DNA from: Eutreptiella sp. 'Long Island Sound 2002' | Lineage: Eukaryota; Euglenozoa; Euglenophyceae; Eutreptiales; Eutreptiaceae | Length of the DNA stretch: 64,000 nt | Reading direction: 5' to 3' | Assembly: GCA_964036045.1 (NCBI GenBank) | Contig: OZ038391.1 | Location: 43,535,621 to 43,599,620 of the forward strand | Shown: positions 1 to 10,950 of the stretch, piece after piece | How the letters are laid out: every line of letters starts with the position of its first letter | How positions within the stretch are numbered: the stretch's first letter is position 1 | The notes under the pieces: generated by a model | Told to the model about the DNA's origin: nothing | The model's input: only the letters and a program-made list of their open reading frames with translations | Database searches by the model: none | Program-made: the position numbers and the translations under genes

Positions 1-532
1 GCTACGGAGTACATTTCATGCACCATTTTCCACCTTGGTCCAGTGTCTTCCATGGCCGATACCCTTGTTGGGGGGGGGGGGGGGGATAGACACCTGTGGC
101 TAGACCTGGCACTCGCAGGGACAGGGAGAATGCGGAGGACATGGGTGCACAAATACACCCCAGTTGCTGTCAGCGTCCCTCGTACTGCGGGACTGTGGCT
201 GAACAGGGGCCCCGACTCCCCGGAAGCTGGTGTCTTTGCTGTGGCTGCTCGGGGCAGCTGGGTCGTTTTGGGACTGCGTCGACCCACCTACGTCAAAAAT
301 CTTTCCGGAGGGGGCAAATAAAATGTACCAGAGGATTCAGCTCTTTGAGCCAACCTTCCCACGGACCATTCATCCACCCACCCACCCAACCCCCTCCTCC
401 AGGCACGCGCTTGAACGCGAGGAGGGGCACCCCGCCCACCCCTGTTCTTCAAGATGACCGCTCATTCTGCCCCGTCCCGATCGCCGCCCCCCATTGGCGA
501 GCGATGGTCACGGAGATCTTAACGCCCTTCAT
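1..532. other. No gene recognised
   Basis: Short overlapping open frames only, none with a recognisable domain. A G run of about 16 bases lies near 70-85, and a CCACCC/CCCCTCC-rich stretch near 370-440. The last bases before R1 include AGATCTTAACGCCC (514-527), whose exact reverse complement abuts the other R1 copy at 12232-12245. Confidence 0.5.
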
Positions 533-1027
533 TACAAAACCCAGTTTTGTATTTCGCGTGCTTGATTTCGGGTCGTATTGTTAAATCTTTCAAGTAAAAC
601 TCCTTCAACCCGTCCTCAACGTGCAAGAACTCCAAAAACAACGAATCTGAACTTAATTCTCAGCAGACATTGTAAATAATGCTGAGATCTTAACGATCCC
701 TTTGCACACTAAAGCAATGCACAATAAATGACAACCAGAATTTATGCATGCATCCACATACTAAATTCCTACAACATCAGATCTTTTTATAATAAAAACA
801 AAGCTTTTCAAAAGCTGCTTCTATGCACGAATCTGTGCGCGCGCGTGTTCTGCAGTGCCCAAAAAGGCGGCATCTGCGACGCACCACAACACATAACTTA
901 TATGGGGCTATGTCATGCACAACAAACAAAATTTGGACATAATTGCTGTAATCCTGACCCTGCCAACTGCAGAGGTCCACAGAAGAAATCAACCTTGTCA
1001 TGTCCTGTCCTGAGCTCCCCTTTACAC
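533..1027. repeat. R1 repeat, copy 1 (495 bp)
   Basis: Matches 12251-12745 in the same orientation without any indel (constant offset 11,718). By eye there are six substitutions, all A/G transitions on this strand. Just outside the right edge a C8 tract follows TTTACACT, which on the minus strand would be a purine tract abutting the repeat. R1 could therefore be an LTR, but its edges are not TG...CA and no primer site is visible. It may instead be a dispersed repeat. No protein is encoded across its length. Confidence 0.85.
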
Positions 1028-2120
1028 TCCCCCCCCAAGCCCACACATACCCTGATGCGTGGCTGAGACCCCAAAACAAAAGGGTGCGAAGGGTTTTACC
1101 ATAGGGGTGGGAAAAGCTCAGACAAAGCTGGGTGGGTGTAAAACGCAAGCACCCAAAAGGCTGCCTTGCATGTTTACACTCCCCCCCCAGGCTCAGCACT
1201 CCCCAAATGAGTTGCTGACCCGAGAAAAAAAATAGCAAAACATGCAGGCTTTAACCTACAATAATATACAGATATTATTGTCTGTGATCTGGCTATTTCT
1301 ACCCATTCCAGGTAAAAACAGCTACTATCTATGTGCAGATCATGCTAGTGGAATACCACTGGTACCATAGATAGTTTTACCCTCCTGAAAGGGATTTCTG
1401 TCACAAAACAGTGCCCTAAGGGAGTCGTGAGGTGGTGCTTCAACCTATACCCAGTCAAACTCCTCAAAGGGTGTAAAACCTTATAAGTGCTCATGGCACA
1501 CAGCCTGAAGTGCTCATGGCACAGGAAAAACATAGTATAAAAATACTGAAACAAAACCCCTGCTTTTTCCCAACAAAAGCAGAAAAACCAAAAGGAAAAC
1601 CACTCTGCTTTTTCTCAAAGACAGAAGCAGTTGAAAAACAAAAAAAGACACACTGCTCACAAGCAGGCAGGTGCACAGCAAAACAAAAATGAAAAAACTG
1701 AGTAAACAGTAGTTCACTCAAAGTCCCAAGCAGGGTGTACCCCACCACTGCTCATCAGAGATACAAAATAATATCTACAACGAAAAAGAAAGCAAAGGCA
1801 CATGTCAGTGCCAGCAAACAAGGCGCTTGGCGCCCAAGAAGAGGCCAAAAAAGACCTCGTTGACATACTGAAAATGTACATGCCAGGGAATCTAAATCAG
1901 ATTCCTGCATATATGCAGCCAAACAGGCTTCACACTGTGCAAGGCACAGTGGTTGGCGTAACAAAGCGCTCGCAGGGCGCGAATGAGCACATACAGCGCC
2001 TACACTTGTAGCAGCGCTCACGGCAGTTAACACAGAGCGCTCTGAGCGCTCTAACAGCACAGAAAACAAAGCGCTCGTCCAGCGCTGTACACTTGACAAC
2101 CAGAAACAAAAGCACAAGGC
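1028..2120. other. Non-coding, repeat-rich interval
   Basis: No convincing gene. TTTACACTCCCCCCCC occurs at 1021 and again near 1174. Near 1550-1650 the sequence alternates GCTTTTTC and AAAGCAG-like motifs. Positions 1960-2095 are dense in the AGCGCT palindrome. Several small open frames overlap here without domains. Confidence 0.4.
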
Positions 2121-2804
2121 TTATACCAAGAACGGGTTTGTCGCGTCCTCCTTGTCTTTGTTCCTTACAACCTGACCCCAGGACGCACGCGTTGGGCACA
2201 TCAGTGTCGTCCTTCTAACATCGTGCCCTCTTCGAAGCTTGTATGAGGCTGTCATGGCCTCCAATAGCTCCCAGAACCTTGATGCTGCTTGCCGACGTCG
2301 TACAGCTTGGCCACTCCGTTTCCCTCGCTTCTGAGAACGCGTTGGCACATACCCTTCCTCACCTGGTTGTTGCACGCTTTCTTGAATTTGTTTCGACTCT
2401 TCCCTTTGACCTCGTTTCAGCCAACTCCACTGCGCTGGTCTAGGCAAATCCTCAGTCTGGGAGTGCTTCGGCAAGTTCCACTGGGCCTTTTTTTGCGAGT
2501 CCTCACTCTGAATGGGCTTCGGCCCGTTCCACTGGGCTTGTTTCGGCGAAATCTCACTCTGCGCGTGCTTCGGCAAGTTCCACTGGGCTTTTTTCGGCGA
2601 GTCCTCACTCTGCGCGTGCTTCGGCAAGTTCCATTGGGCTTGTTTTGGCGAATCCTCACTCTGCGCGTGCTTCGGCAACCTTGATCTTCTTGGTCTGAAC
2701 AGCGCGAACGGATTTGTGTCACAATCTGCACGTTGTCGAAGTGCAGTCACCATGTCCTTCAGCTCACGCAGTGACTTTTCCAAACCCTCGTACAAACCTG
2801 ACAT
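2121..2804 (-). CDS. Unknown protein with 17-residue tandem repeats
   Basis: I do not recognise a family. From the ATG at 2802-2804 the frame reads 227 codons to TAA at 2121. The frame is also open upstream through the 111-bp repeat, so this ATG is a choice, not a proof. The N-terminus (MSGLYEGLEKSLRELKDM) looks like a short amphipathic helix or coiled coil. Then come five clear 17-residue units (51-bp period, 2424-2678) on the pattern LPKHAQSEDSPKKAQWN, plus one decayed unit. The C-terminal third is Arg/Lys-rich. The 51-bp units differ by scattered substitutions but keep frame, which favours translation at some time. It could be a host gene, an exon, or part of a retroelement gag. Confidence 0.4.
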   Translation of the reverse strand: MSGLYEGLEKSLRELKDMVTALRQRADCDTNPFALFRPRRSRLPKHAQSEDSPKQAQWNLPKHAQSEDSPKKAQWNLPKHAQSEISPKQAQWNGPKPIQSEDSQKKAQWNLPKHSQTEDLPRPAQWSWLKRGQREESKQIQESVQQPGEEGYVPTRSQKRGKRSGQAVRRRQAASRFWELLEAMTASYKLRRGHDVRRTTLMCPTRASWGQVVRNKDKEDATNPFLV

Positions 2805-2806
2805 AC

Positions 2807-2917
2807 TGAAGGATATTTGGGGGGAGGGGGTGACCTCGAAGCTTCCCTTCGGCATGCACGCCCTCAAACCCCCAAACCCGTGAAGTCCAAGTCTTCCACT
2901 CTTATTCACGATTGTCC
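2807..2917. repeat. 111-bp exact repeat, copy A
   Basis: Identical base for base to 4577-4687 (offset 1,770). Copy A sits just upstream of the tandem-repeat ORF when read on the minus strand. Copy B is joined directly to the inverted RT fragment. It includes the G-rich segment GGATATTTGGGGGGAGGGGG. Confidence 0.9.
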
Positions 2918-4079
2918 CAAGGATTCTGTGATCCTTGCCTCGGCCATGACACAATCTGGCGTCCTGGGCAAGGAGATGAAGGTATATGTAGACAAAGAAA
3001 ATATGTAGACAAGTAATATGTACAAGTAACAATTCTATACTATAAAATAGCATAAAAAAGAAGACGAAATGAAGGCGACGGCGTCGCCGCCATCAGAAAA
3101 TCTGACGGCTACGAGGCGTCGCCATCAGGATCTCCACTGAAATCCTGCCCAAACTGGGCCAAGCAGTGGTTTTTGGGCGAAAAACAATGAAATAAAGTGA
3201 TTTTTGAGCCAAAAACGCTCATTTCACGCGTCTCCCCCCAACGCGTCGCGTAGCCGACACGACGCGTTTCTGTACCAATTCAACCTACATATGAAAAGGC
3301 CCACTGTTGGGCTACGCCATGGGCGTCTGGGCGATTCCTGGAAACGCCTCAGCATTTTTTGAAAAATGCGTGAACGCGCCACTTTTCGCAAAAATGGACC
3401 TTCGCGGAACGCCGCGAAAAAGGTCACGCTATAATCTTTTAGTTCTAAAAACGATAAAACAATAATAAAATTGCCTAAAATCTTTAGAAATCGAGGAATA
3501 AATCCTCGTTCTGGAGCTGCGTCGCGCAGGCGACGACTGTCGTCGCCAGCCCAAAAAAGACGTAAAATGTCGATTTCTGGGGTATTTTACAGAAATCCCA
3601 CAGAAATCAGGATGCCGTAGCATCGACAGGAAAATTCCTGATCTGGCCTGGCGAAGAGCGCCACAGGCTGGGCAGCGGGTATGGGTGAAGCACCCTATAC
3701 CGCTTCACCCCCCTCCTTAGAAGCCTTGCCTATATCCAAAGGAAGGCAAGGCCAAGGAGGCGCTCTGACCCCTGCAGTGCCCTGGTTTCACAACTGATTC
3801 AGCAGAACAGTGGGGGGGGGGGGCTTCGTAAGTAATTTACATGCCACCACACATGTAAATTTTTTTATTTTTTTTTTTTTGATCTTGATATATTCATAGG
3901 GCAATTGCCCCGCAGGCGTCCACACTGGTCCCTGGCACTCCTTGTGGCCTGTAGTTACATGAACGAAGGCACTGCAGGGCCTTCCGCCCTGACTGATGGC
4001 GCTTAGGCGCACATATGGGCCCTTTTTCTCCATGGGCATGGAAATCCATAATTCAATAAATTCAGAAAAAATTATTTAG
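2918..4079. other. Intergenic, no gene recognised
   Basis: Holds GGCGACGGCGTCGCCGCC-type inverted motifs near 3070-3130, A/T-rich stretches near 3430-3620, a G10 run near 3811-3820 and a T-rich run near 3860-3880. None of the short open frames has a recognisable domain. Confidence 0.4.
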
Positions 4080-4310
4080 GGTCAAACCCAAGGCAACGAC
4101 TTCCTCGCGCCTGAACTTAGGGCCATTTCCTGCCCAAGGCGACGAATTCCTCGTGCCTTTTAGGGTCGATTCCCAACCCAGGGCGACGAATTAACGCGCC
4201 TAATTTGGGGAATTTAGGGTCATTCCCTACCCAAGGCGCCCCACGCCAATTTAGGGTGGGACCTCCTGCAAAAGTCAACCAACCCAAGGCGACGAATTAA
4301 CGCGCCTTCT
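4080..4310. repeat. Degenerate tandem repeat, about 45-55 bp units
   Basis: Five imperfect units start with CCCAAGGCGACGAATT-like sequence near 4087, 4133, 4177, 4230 and 4283. Each is followed by TTAGGGTC/TTAGGGCC-like text. Unit length varies and the fourth unit is truncated, so this is an old minisatellite. No coding potential is evident. Confidence 0.6.
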
Positions 4311-4576
4311 TGTGCACTTCGCAGACGTCGTCGTCGTCGCTGTGGTCGTCGCCCAGTGGCGGCGGGCTGGACTTGGGGGCTCCATAGGGTCCATGGGGAA
4401 GCCATGGTCTTATCCATCGTCGGAGCTCCTTCATCGCGTTGATGCCCTTGACCTTAGCTCCTGCAGTTTCCCAGCGAACAGCGATCAGCGATCCGCGTAC
4501 TCCTGCAGTCTGGGCGTCGTCGCCGTCCGCAGGCCGTCACGCGCCCTTGGTGGCCTTGGCGTCGGCAGAATCCTTT

Positions 4577-4687
4577 TGAAGGATATTTGGGGGGAGGGGG
4601 TGACCTCGAAGCTTCCCTTCGGCATGCACGCCCTCAAACCCCCAAACCCGTGAAGTCCAAGTCTTCCACTCTTATTCACGATTGTCC
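4577..4687. repeat. 111-bp exact repeat, copy B
   Basis: Perfect copy of 2807-2917. Its right end coincides with the end of RT homology. The minus-strand RT frame runs through WTPE into this repeat and stops four codons later, so the repeat marks a rearrangement breakpoint. Confidence 0.9.
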
Positions 4688-5628
4688 TCAGGTGTCCAGA
4701 CCAGAGCCTTCTTGGATCCCTTCTTGGTCTCCTCTCGGTTGCCCTTGAGCATGGTCGTCATGGGGGCTGCATACTCGGCATACATTTTGATATACCCCGA
4801 GTAGTAATTGCAGAACCCCAGATACGCCCGTAGCTCAGAGACCGTCTTGGGCTTTTCCCAGTGCTCAATCGCAGCCACCTTGCCAGGTATGGGCTTTCGC
4901 TGCCCGTTCCCGACTACGTGGCCAGCGAAGACCACCTCGCTTACCGCAATGGTGGCCTTGTCACTGCTGCCCGTGAGCTTGTGCCGAACCAGAAGGTCCA
5001 GCACTCCAGTGACGTCCCTCTCATGTGCCTCCAGGAGCTCCTCGTAGCTCATACTGGGGTCCCCGGACGCGATGATCACGTCGTCCACGAAGGGGTCCGC
5101 ACAGTCGCGCACCGGCTCAAGCAGGTTCTCCAGCATCCGCTGAAAAGCCGCATTGCCGTTGGTAACGCCCATGGGCATCACCTTCCACTGGAGAGGTCCA
5201 AGTGGGGTGCTCATGGCTGTGCAGGCACGGGACTCCTCGGCGAGAGGCATCTGATGATAACCATGTTTCAGGTCAATCACCGTGAAGATCCTCCGCCGGT
5301 GTTGCTTTTGCAGCATGTCCTCAATGAGGGGCAGCGTATAGCTGTCGTGCTGCGTTTGGGCGCTCAGGCCGCGGTAGTCGACCACGAGCCGCCACTCACC
5401 GGCAACCTTCTTGGGGACGACGAAGCAGGGAGAGGCCCACTCGGAGTGGCACGGCTCAAGCCAGCCTCTCTGGATGAAGTCACGGAGAATCTTCTCCATG
5501 GCCTCCTTCCTCTCGCCCCTCAGGGCAAACTCCCGGTGCCGATACACACGGGGGTCCTGCTTCAGTCGTATCTTGGCCTCGCCATACGGTCCACGCACCG
5601 GTGGGGGAAACACAGGCTTACCGCTGAA
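4684..5628 (-). pseudogene. Element C reverse transcriptase fragment (inverted)
   Basis: Ty3/gypsy-type RT without its protease, RNase H or integrase neighbours. Visible blocks in order are KIRLKQDPRVYRHREF, SEWASPCFVVPKK, WRLVVDYRGLS, FTVIDLKHGYHQMPL, the catalytic CADPFVDDVIIASG (FVDD in place of the common YxDD) and GFCNYYSGYIKMYAEYA. It is close to element A's RT. Homology starts at FSG (5626-5628) and stops at WTPE, beside the 111-bp repeat. It points away from the integrase, which starts on the other strand at the same bases, so an inversion with loss of RNase H is the simplest history. It cannot make a complete Pol. Confidence 0.9.
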
Positions 5629-7302
5629 GCCAAGAGGATCATCGAAATGGAGCGCCTGATGGAGGAGGAGGGTGCCAAATGCTTCGTCGTCATGGCCGCG
5701 GATGCCCCCCTCGCAACGAGGGTGAGCAGAGCGGTCAGAGTACTCGCCCCTGAGGGAGCTGAGTCCGACAAGCACCTCTTCCCGGAGTCTTGCCTCCAGG
5801 ACGACTGGACCGACGACTACGCCAAGTCTGAGGCCTTTGCGGCCGAGTACAGGGCTGTGACCGACCCTGATGACGGGCAGAAGTGGCCAAAGGGGCTGAC
5901 CGAGGAAGATGGCAAGCTGTACCGGAATGGTAAGCTGCTAGTACCGGAGTCCCAGGTGCTCGAGCTTTGCGAGGCTTGGCACCACCACATGCTGCACCCA
6001 GGGGTCAAGAAGCAAGCCCTTGACATGCAGCGCCAGTTCGAGATCGACCATATCGTTCTCTACACCGCCATCAAGAAGGTCAGGAAGGGTTGTTCGGTCT
6101 GCCAGGCCTGCAATCCCGACAACCGGAACGTCAAGGGGGAACCCCAATGGACCCCGGTTCCTGACCAGCCCATGGAGAGCGTGGCCATGGACGTCTTCTC
6201 CATGCCCGAAGTGCACATTGGCAAGGAGACCTTTGACTGTGTGGTTCTCTGTGTGGACCGCCACAGCGGCTACGTTGTAGCCGTTCCGGCACGCAAAAAG
6301 GGGTTGCTTGCCAGAGAAGTGGCAGTCATGATGATTCGTCATTGGCTGACCGTCTTTGACATCCCCCGCACCATTTGCAGTGACCGAGGGCCCCAGTTTA
6401 CTGGTGGCTGGTTCAAGGCTATGTGTTCCCTCATGGGAATACGTCATGCCAAGAGCGTCGCCTATCTCAGCCGGTCTAACGGCCGTGCTGAAGTGGCTGG
6501 ACGGCAGCTGTTCGAGAAGCTGCGCAAGATCCACATCACCAATCCACGTCGGAACTGGTTTGAGGAGATGTGGCCTGCTCTGAAGGCCCATCATGACACC
6601 CCCACTCCGGGCGGTTTGTCCCCTCACCAGATTCTCTTCGGCAGGGACCCCCTGGGTAGGGGACTTCCCTTGTCTGGTGATGGCATGGCTATGGATGCCA
6701 AGGAGTTCTTCGCGCGGCAAGAGCAAACGGCGCGGGACATCCGCCAGCAGCTTGAGAAGGAGCATGCTGAGCGTCAGAAGTCCGCCCCGAGCTCGACAGC
6801 GCAGAAGTTCAGGGTGGGAGACCCGGTGTGGGTGATCAGACCCCGCCCTATGGGCACCCACCGCACAAAGACCTGGTTCACACCCGGCGAGGTGGTCCGC
6901 AGGATTGGTGAGGACACCTAACGTATCAAGGTGGGTCACGGACAGTTCCGGGAGCGCCACGAGAGTCAGCTCCGTGTGCGGGAACCCGACCTCCGTGGCC
7001 AACATGTGTCCCTGAGCTACGCCGCACATGAGGCTGACTCGGACGACGATTATGCGGAGCAGGACGACTATACAGTCGAGAAGATCCTGGCTCAGCGTCC
7101 GAAAGCCTCGGCACCAGGAGGTCTGGAGTTCAAGGTTTGTTGGCGAGGCTATGGGCCGTCCCACGACACCTGGGAACCCGTCTCCTCGTTCGTGCCGCGG
7201 GTCAATACTCCCTTCATGGAGTACATCCGCAAGCACAAGACCAAGATCCACGTTTCGGACTTGGCAGCACTCACCCGGGCGATTGCAGCCAGGGGTGCCT
7301 GA
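5626..7302 (+). pseudogene. Element C integrase plus chromodomain, one nonsense codon
   Basis: C-terminal Pol of a Ty3/gypsy chromovirus. It begins at EAKRIIEME, the linker that follows RNase H in element A. An HHCC zinc-binding region follows (WHHHMLHPG, then GCSVCQACN), and then the integrase core. The core has Asp in AMDVFSMP (6190-6192), Asp in SDRGPQF (6382-6384) and Glu in NGRAEVAGR (6490-6492), which is the D-35-E spacing. An in-frame TAA at 6919-6921 falls in the C-terminal barrel, where element A has Tyr (GQDVYAV). The same frame then continues to a chromodomain (YTVEKILAQRP ... WRGYGPSHDTWEP) and stops at 7302. The single stop implies a fairly recent loss. Confidence 0.9.
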
Positions 7303-8797
7303 TCAGCGCCCTGAGGTCTCCCCTGATGCGTTTTGAGCGCTTGTGAGGCCGACGAATCGTCCCTTACTTGCTTGCTCTCTTCCATCTTTCGGTGACAGAG
7401 TGGCCATATACCCCCCCCTGCTGAATCCAGAGGAGGATGGCCCCTCTCTTCAATTCTATTCGTCACTCCCCCCCCTGCTGAATCCATGGGAAACCAGGTA
7501 GGGCGACTGACCTTCATTTTTCTGAGCTCTTGGGGCCTTGAAGCCCATACGACGTTGCGCAACGGATGCCGCTGTCATCGGCATTGCGAATTTTTGGTGT
7601 GTGGTCTGGTTCCATGGCACTTGCGGAATCCAGACCAGTCGACGTGTGTCTCGAGACTATATATGCCTGAACTCAGGCGTTTTCCCGTCCACCCTCCTGC
7701 ATTGCCTTATCCTGACCATGGCGTGGTTTGGCGCTCTGTCCAGAGCGTGTTTACACGCCTATTTACCCAGATTATTGCTTGCTCTTCTGCCCTCCAGGAT
7801 ATGTGCATTTGTATGTTAAGTTTCATCAGCCCATCGCTGAGGGATGGACTGTTTTTCACCACGAATCGGGATACAGAGGCGCCTTGAGTCGCCGTGTACA
7901 TGTTCTTACGCCTGGTCCAGCCTGGACCAGTACTTGATTACAGATTCTACTGTTTGAGTGCCCGTGATACCGTGTTGCCCTATTCGCTGTGATGTGTGGA
8001 GATCCTGATGGCGCCAGGCAGGAAGCCCAGTTGCCTGACTACACTCCCAGCGGTCCGCCACTGTCAGTCCCAGTGTGAGCCTACCGATTCGCAGACGCAC
8101 TTGCAGTCGGATGGCGGCCTCCGGTGCTCCTGACCTCGGTCAGTCTGCCTGGGAAACTGGTGGTTTGAGGAGTCGACGCCTCCGCCCACACTGCATGAGG
8201 ACTCCCTCATGTATGGCCTTCGTGGTAATAGGGCGAGGGAAAAGACGGCCTTGATGCCCGATCCCTTAAGGAGGAGCTCCCTTAAGATCTGGGGTTCTTA
8301 AGGAGTTCGACTATGGCACTCTGGACTCGCGTCGTATGGATATGGACATGGTGCGCCCGAGGAAGGACCCGTGGGGACTCTCCCCAGTCGGCGGGCCTTG
8401 GGAAGCTTGGGGTAGCCTGATGGATCTTTGTGGTCGCTCTCGACCTGTGGGACCACCTCGGTCGTCGTGTGTCGCCTATGTTGGCCGTGTATGCCGCTAC
8501 CACTGTGGTGGTGACCGTAGCAGCCGGCACCCGGTGCGCCTGGTATGGGTTAACGGGTCCTTTGGATGCCGAACAATCGCCGCCAGGACCCGGGACTTGA
8601 TACTTGATACAGTACCTCTTATTACTAACATCTACAGCATCATACCTGTTTTACTATGCGTTGGAATGGGCAGCCTAACCCAGAGTCAGCCTGAAGTGAG
8701 GATGTGACACCCCCCCCTTCAGGGGATGGTCCTGGGTACCCGCTGCCATGCTTGGGTGTTATCGAGCCCCCCCCAGGGTTTGCTCTAAGGAGGGGCG
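7303..8797 (+). other. Element C 3' tail with polypurine tract
   Basis: About 1.5 kb between the Pol stop and the LTR-like sequence, with no credible gene. CCCCCTGCTGAATCCA is repeated near 7410 and 7470, and CTTAAGGA is repeated near 8265-8300. The purine-rich TAAGGAGGGGCG at 8786-8797 lies directly before TGAAGCGG, as a polypurine tract before a 3' LTR would. Confidence 0.55.
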
Positions 8798-10950
8798 TGA
8801 AGCGGTACCCAGAACCCCATGGCTAGGTTACGGCATACAACCGGTCTCCGGTCCACTAACCCCATGTACGGAAGGAAAGACGCTCCGTTCCGTGCCGTAA
8901 AGCCCCGCATCGGCAACCGATGCACCGCCAGCGGAGATTTGTATATCAGAACATCAGTAATCAACAGGGTTTTATTTTCATATTGTTTCCGTCAAGTTTT
9001 ACGCTTCCGTTCTGATATTCACTGTTTTGACTGCTGGCGGTTGGATCGCGACTTTACCGTAACCGCCAGTTTAACTGTTTATAATGGAAATTTTAACGCA
9101 ATCCGTCACGAAGGCTCCAAAGCTTTCAGGAACTGCATGGACGCTTCCGCAATTTTCACATCTTACACTCGCAACCTTAATCCGAATTTTCCAGGATGTC
9201 GAAATCGGATTTTCGACTTCGACATCCCCGCACTTGATTTGACCTCTTTCGAGTGGACCTACGTGCTTCCCTATGCACGAATCAACTTTCCTTTTATCTT
9301 GCCCTCCATTTGACTCAGAGATATGGGCAAAACAAAGTTGATTCGTGAGGCCACTTGTAAGGGTCATATCTCGTGCCGCTTGCGAGGAATGACAATAAGG
9401 AAACGTGGGAGGTATTCACAATACTCCCGACGTAATTTAGGAAGCTTTATATGCCTTGCGTTTCCACACGTGCGCGCTAGTGTAATGGATCATGGTCAAG
9501 AGGGCAGAGTTTGCGTTATAACTCTTTGGCCATGACATTGCGTGCGTTAGGATAACTTTCGAGTGTAGCGCGCAAGTGTTGGTGTTGCATAGGAACTCTC
9601 CTTGAGTTCCTATGAGCGATTGACACAAAGTTATGCCCTTGGAGGGGCATGACATATCGTGGTGGGAGCTACCTTTTTGGGCAATATGGAGTATGTGCCT
9701 TGTGTTGTGTTGCGTGCCCATTTGGCGGGTCCATCGCTCCAAGCCAAGCCCGCCAATGGACCTGATATTGTGCAAGCCCCTTCTCCATACTCCCTACGAA
9801 CAATTGCAAGCCTGACATTCGTGAAGGGAAGCTTGTGTGGTGATCCCGAAGCGATGCGTTGGGAGCAAGGTGTGTGTTTTGCAATTTTCCATATTTTTTT
9901 GTGCCCACTTGGGAAGTAGCGCTCGTAACCTTTCAAGGCGCCCCAAGTGGAGCACATATGTGGGATCGAAGGTCATTGGTGTCAAGTCATTGTGTGTAGA
10001 AGGATTGGTTGGTTGCACGATCCAATCCGAAGATATTATAATATAATTGTGCACCTTTCAATGCACTTTTGTGTGTCTTTGTGCCAATTTTGCCATTTTT
10101 GGGCCGTCATGATGTCAAGTGGCGACCGTGTATCTCAACGTTGCGCTCAATTGACATCATGACCCAAGTATGTTGTGCGGGTACATACTTCGGTGCCCAA
10201 CATATCTTGGACCCGGCGAATAACTCCTCTTAGGCTTGGCATACCGTGGCTGCCATGTTGGCGATTTGGGACTATCCCAAATCATGGGCTCACTTGGCGA
10301 CCCTGCCATTCCCAAAACCGGAGGAGTTGGGCTACGCCCAAAAGATATGTTGGACACATATGACTTGATACCAATCCTATGGCACACTCCGGTCCAAGTC
10401 GGGCATGTGCCTCATTTGCCCCAACCATGAGTGTGCGCATTTTTGGCCATTTTGAGCAATTTTCCGCTTTTGCTGCCCGCCGTGCACTATGTTCTAACCC
10501 TCATGCACGCCGGACGCATGGACCAATGGACCATATATGACATGGGTGTTATGGGTAATGGTCCCCATGGTCCACACACCACGTGGACGAAGCGGAGCCA
10601 CCTTCGTTAAGGCGCTAGCCCAAAGTGAGTGTGGGCAAGTTTGCAATTTTGGCATTTGTGGACCCAATTGGGATCGTCACCACGCCGAGTGGCATGGAGA
10701 TCTTTGAGAGCCAAAAGCATGGGAGTCTCCGTTGGACTCCCGGTGGATCGCGTATGGAATGGCGGATCCGATCTCCAAGCCGGCGTGGAGATATACTATT
10801 GGGAGCACACCGAATTTTGGCTCATTTCAAGCAGCCAAAATGACCCCATTTTGGGACCCCAATTTCCCCCTTCCGTGTGGTCAATTGGCGGCCCCATTTC
10901 TCTATGCCCACAGGGAGCCCGGACCTAAATCTAAGTTGTACACTCGGATA
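8798..10950 (+). repeat. Element C LTR, diverged relative of LTR A
   Basis: Starts TGAAGCGGTACCC right after a purine tract. It follows LTR A over long collinear stretches: the GCCAGCGGAGATTT block near 8931, AATCAACAGGGTTTTATT, the hairpin at 9194-9227, and ACAAAGTTATG...GGTGGGAGC near 9625. Many substitutions and indels make it clearly older than, or a different subfamily from, LTR A. The hairpin arms differ from LTR A by a compensatory C:G to G:C swap. The right end fades out between about 10.9 and 11.0 kb and I could not place it. No matching 5' LTR was found. Confidence 0.7.

Noticed and set aside
4861-5622. Plus-strand continuation of the integrase frame upstream of 5623
   Set aside because: It is the antisense of the inverted RT, open by chance. 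Homology to Pol on the plus strand begins only at EAKRIIEME.
5938-7251. 437-codon minus-strand frame
   Set aside because: Antisense of the integrase/chromodomain frame, which carries the real motifs.
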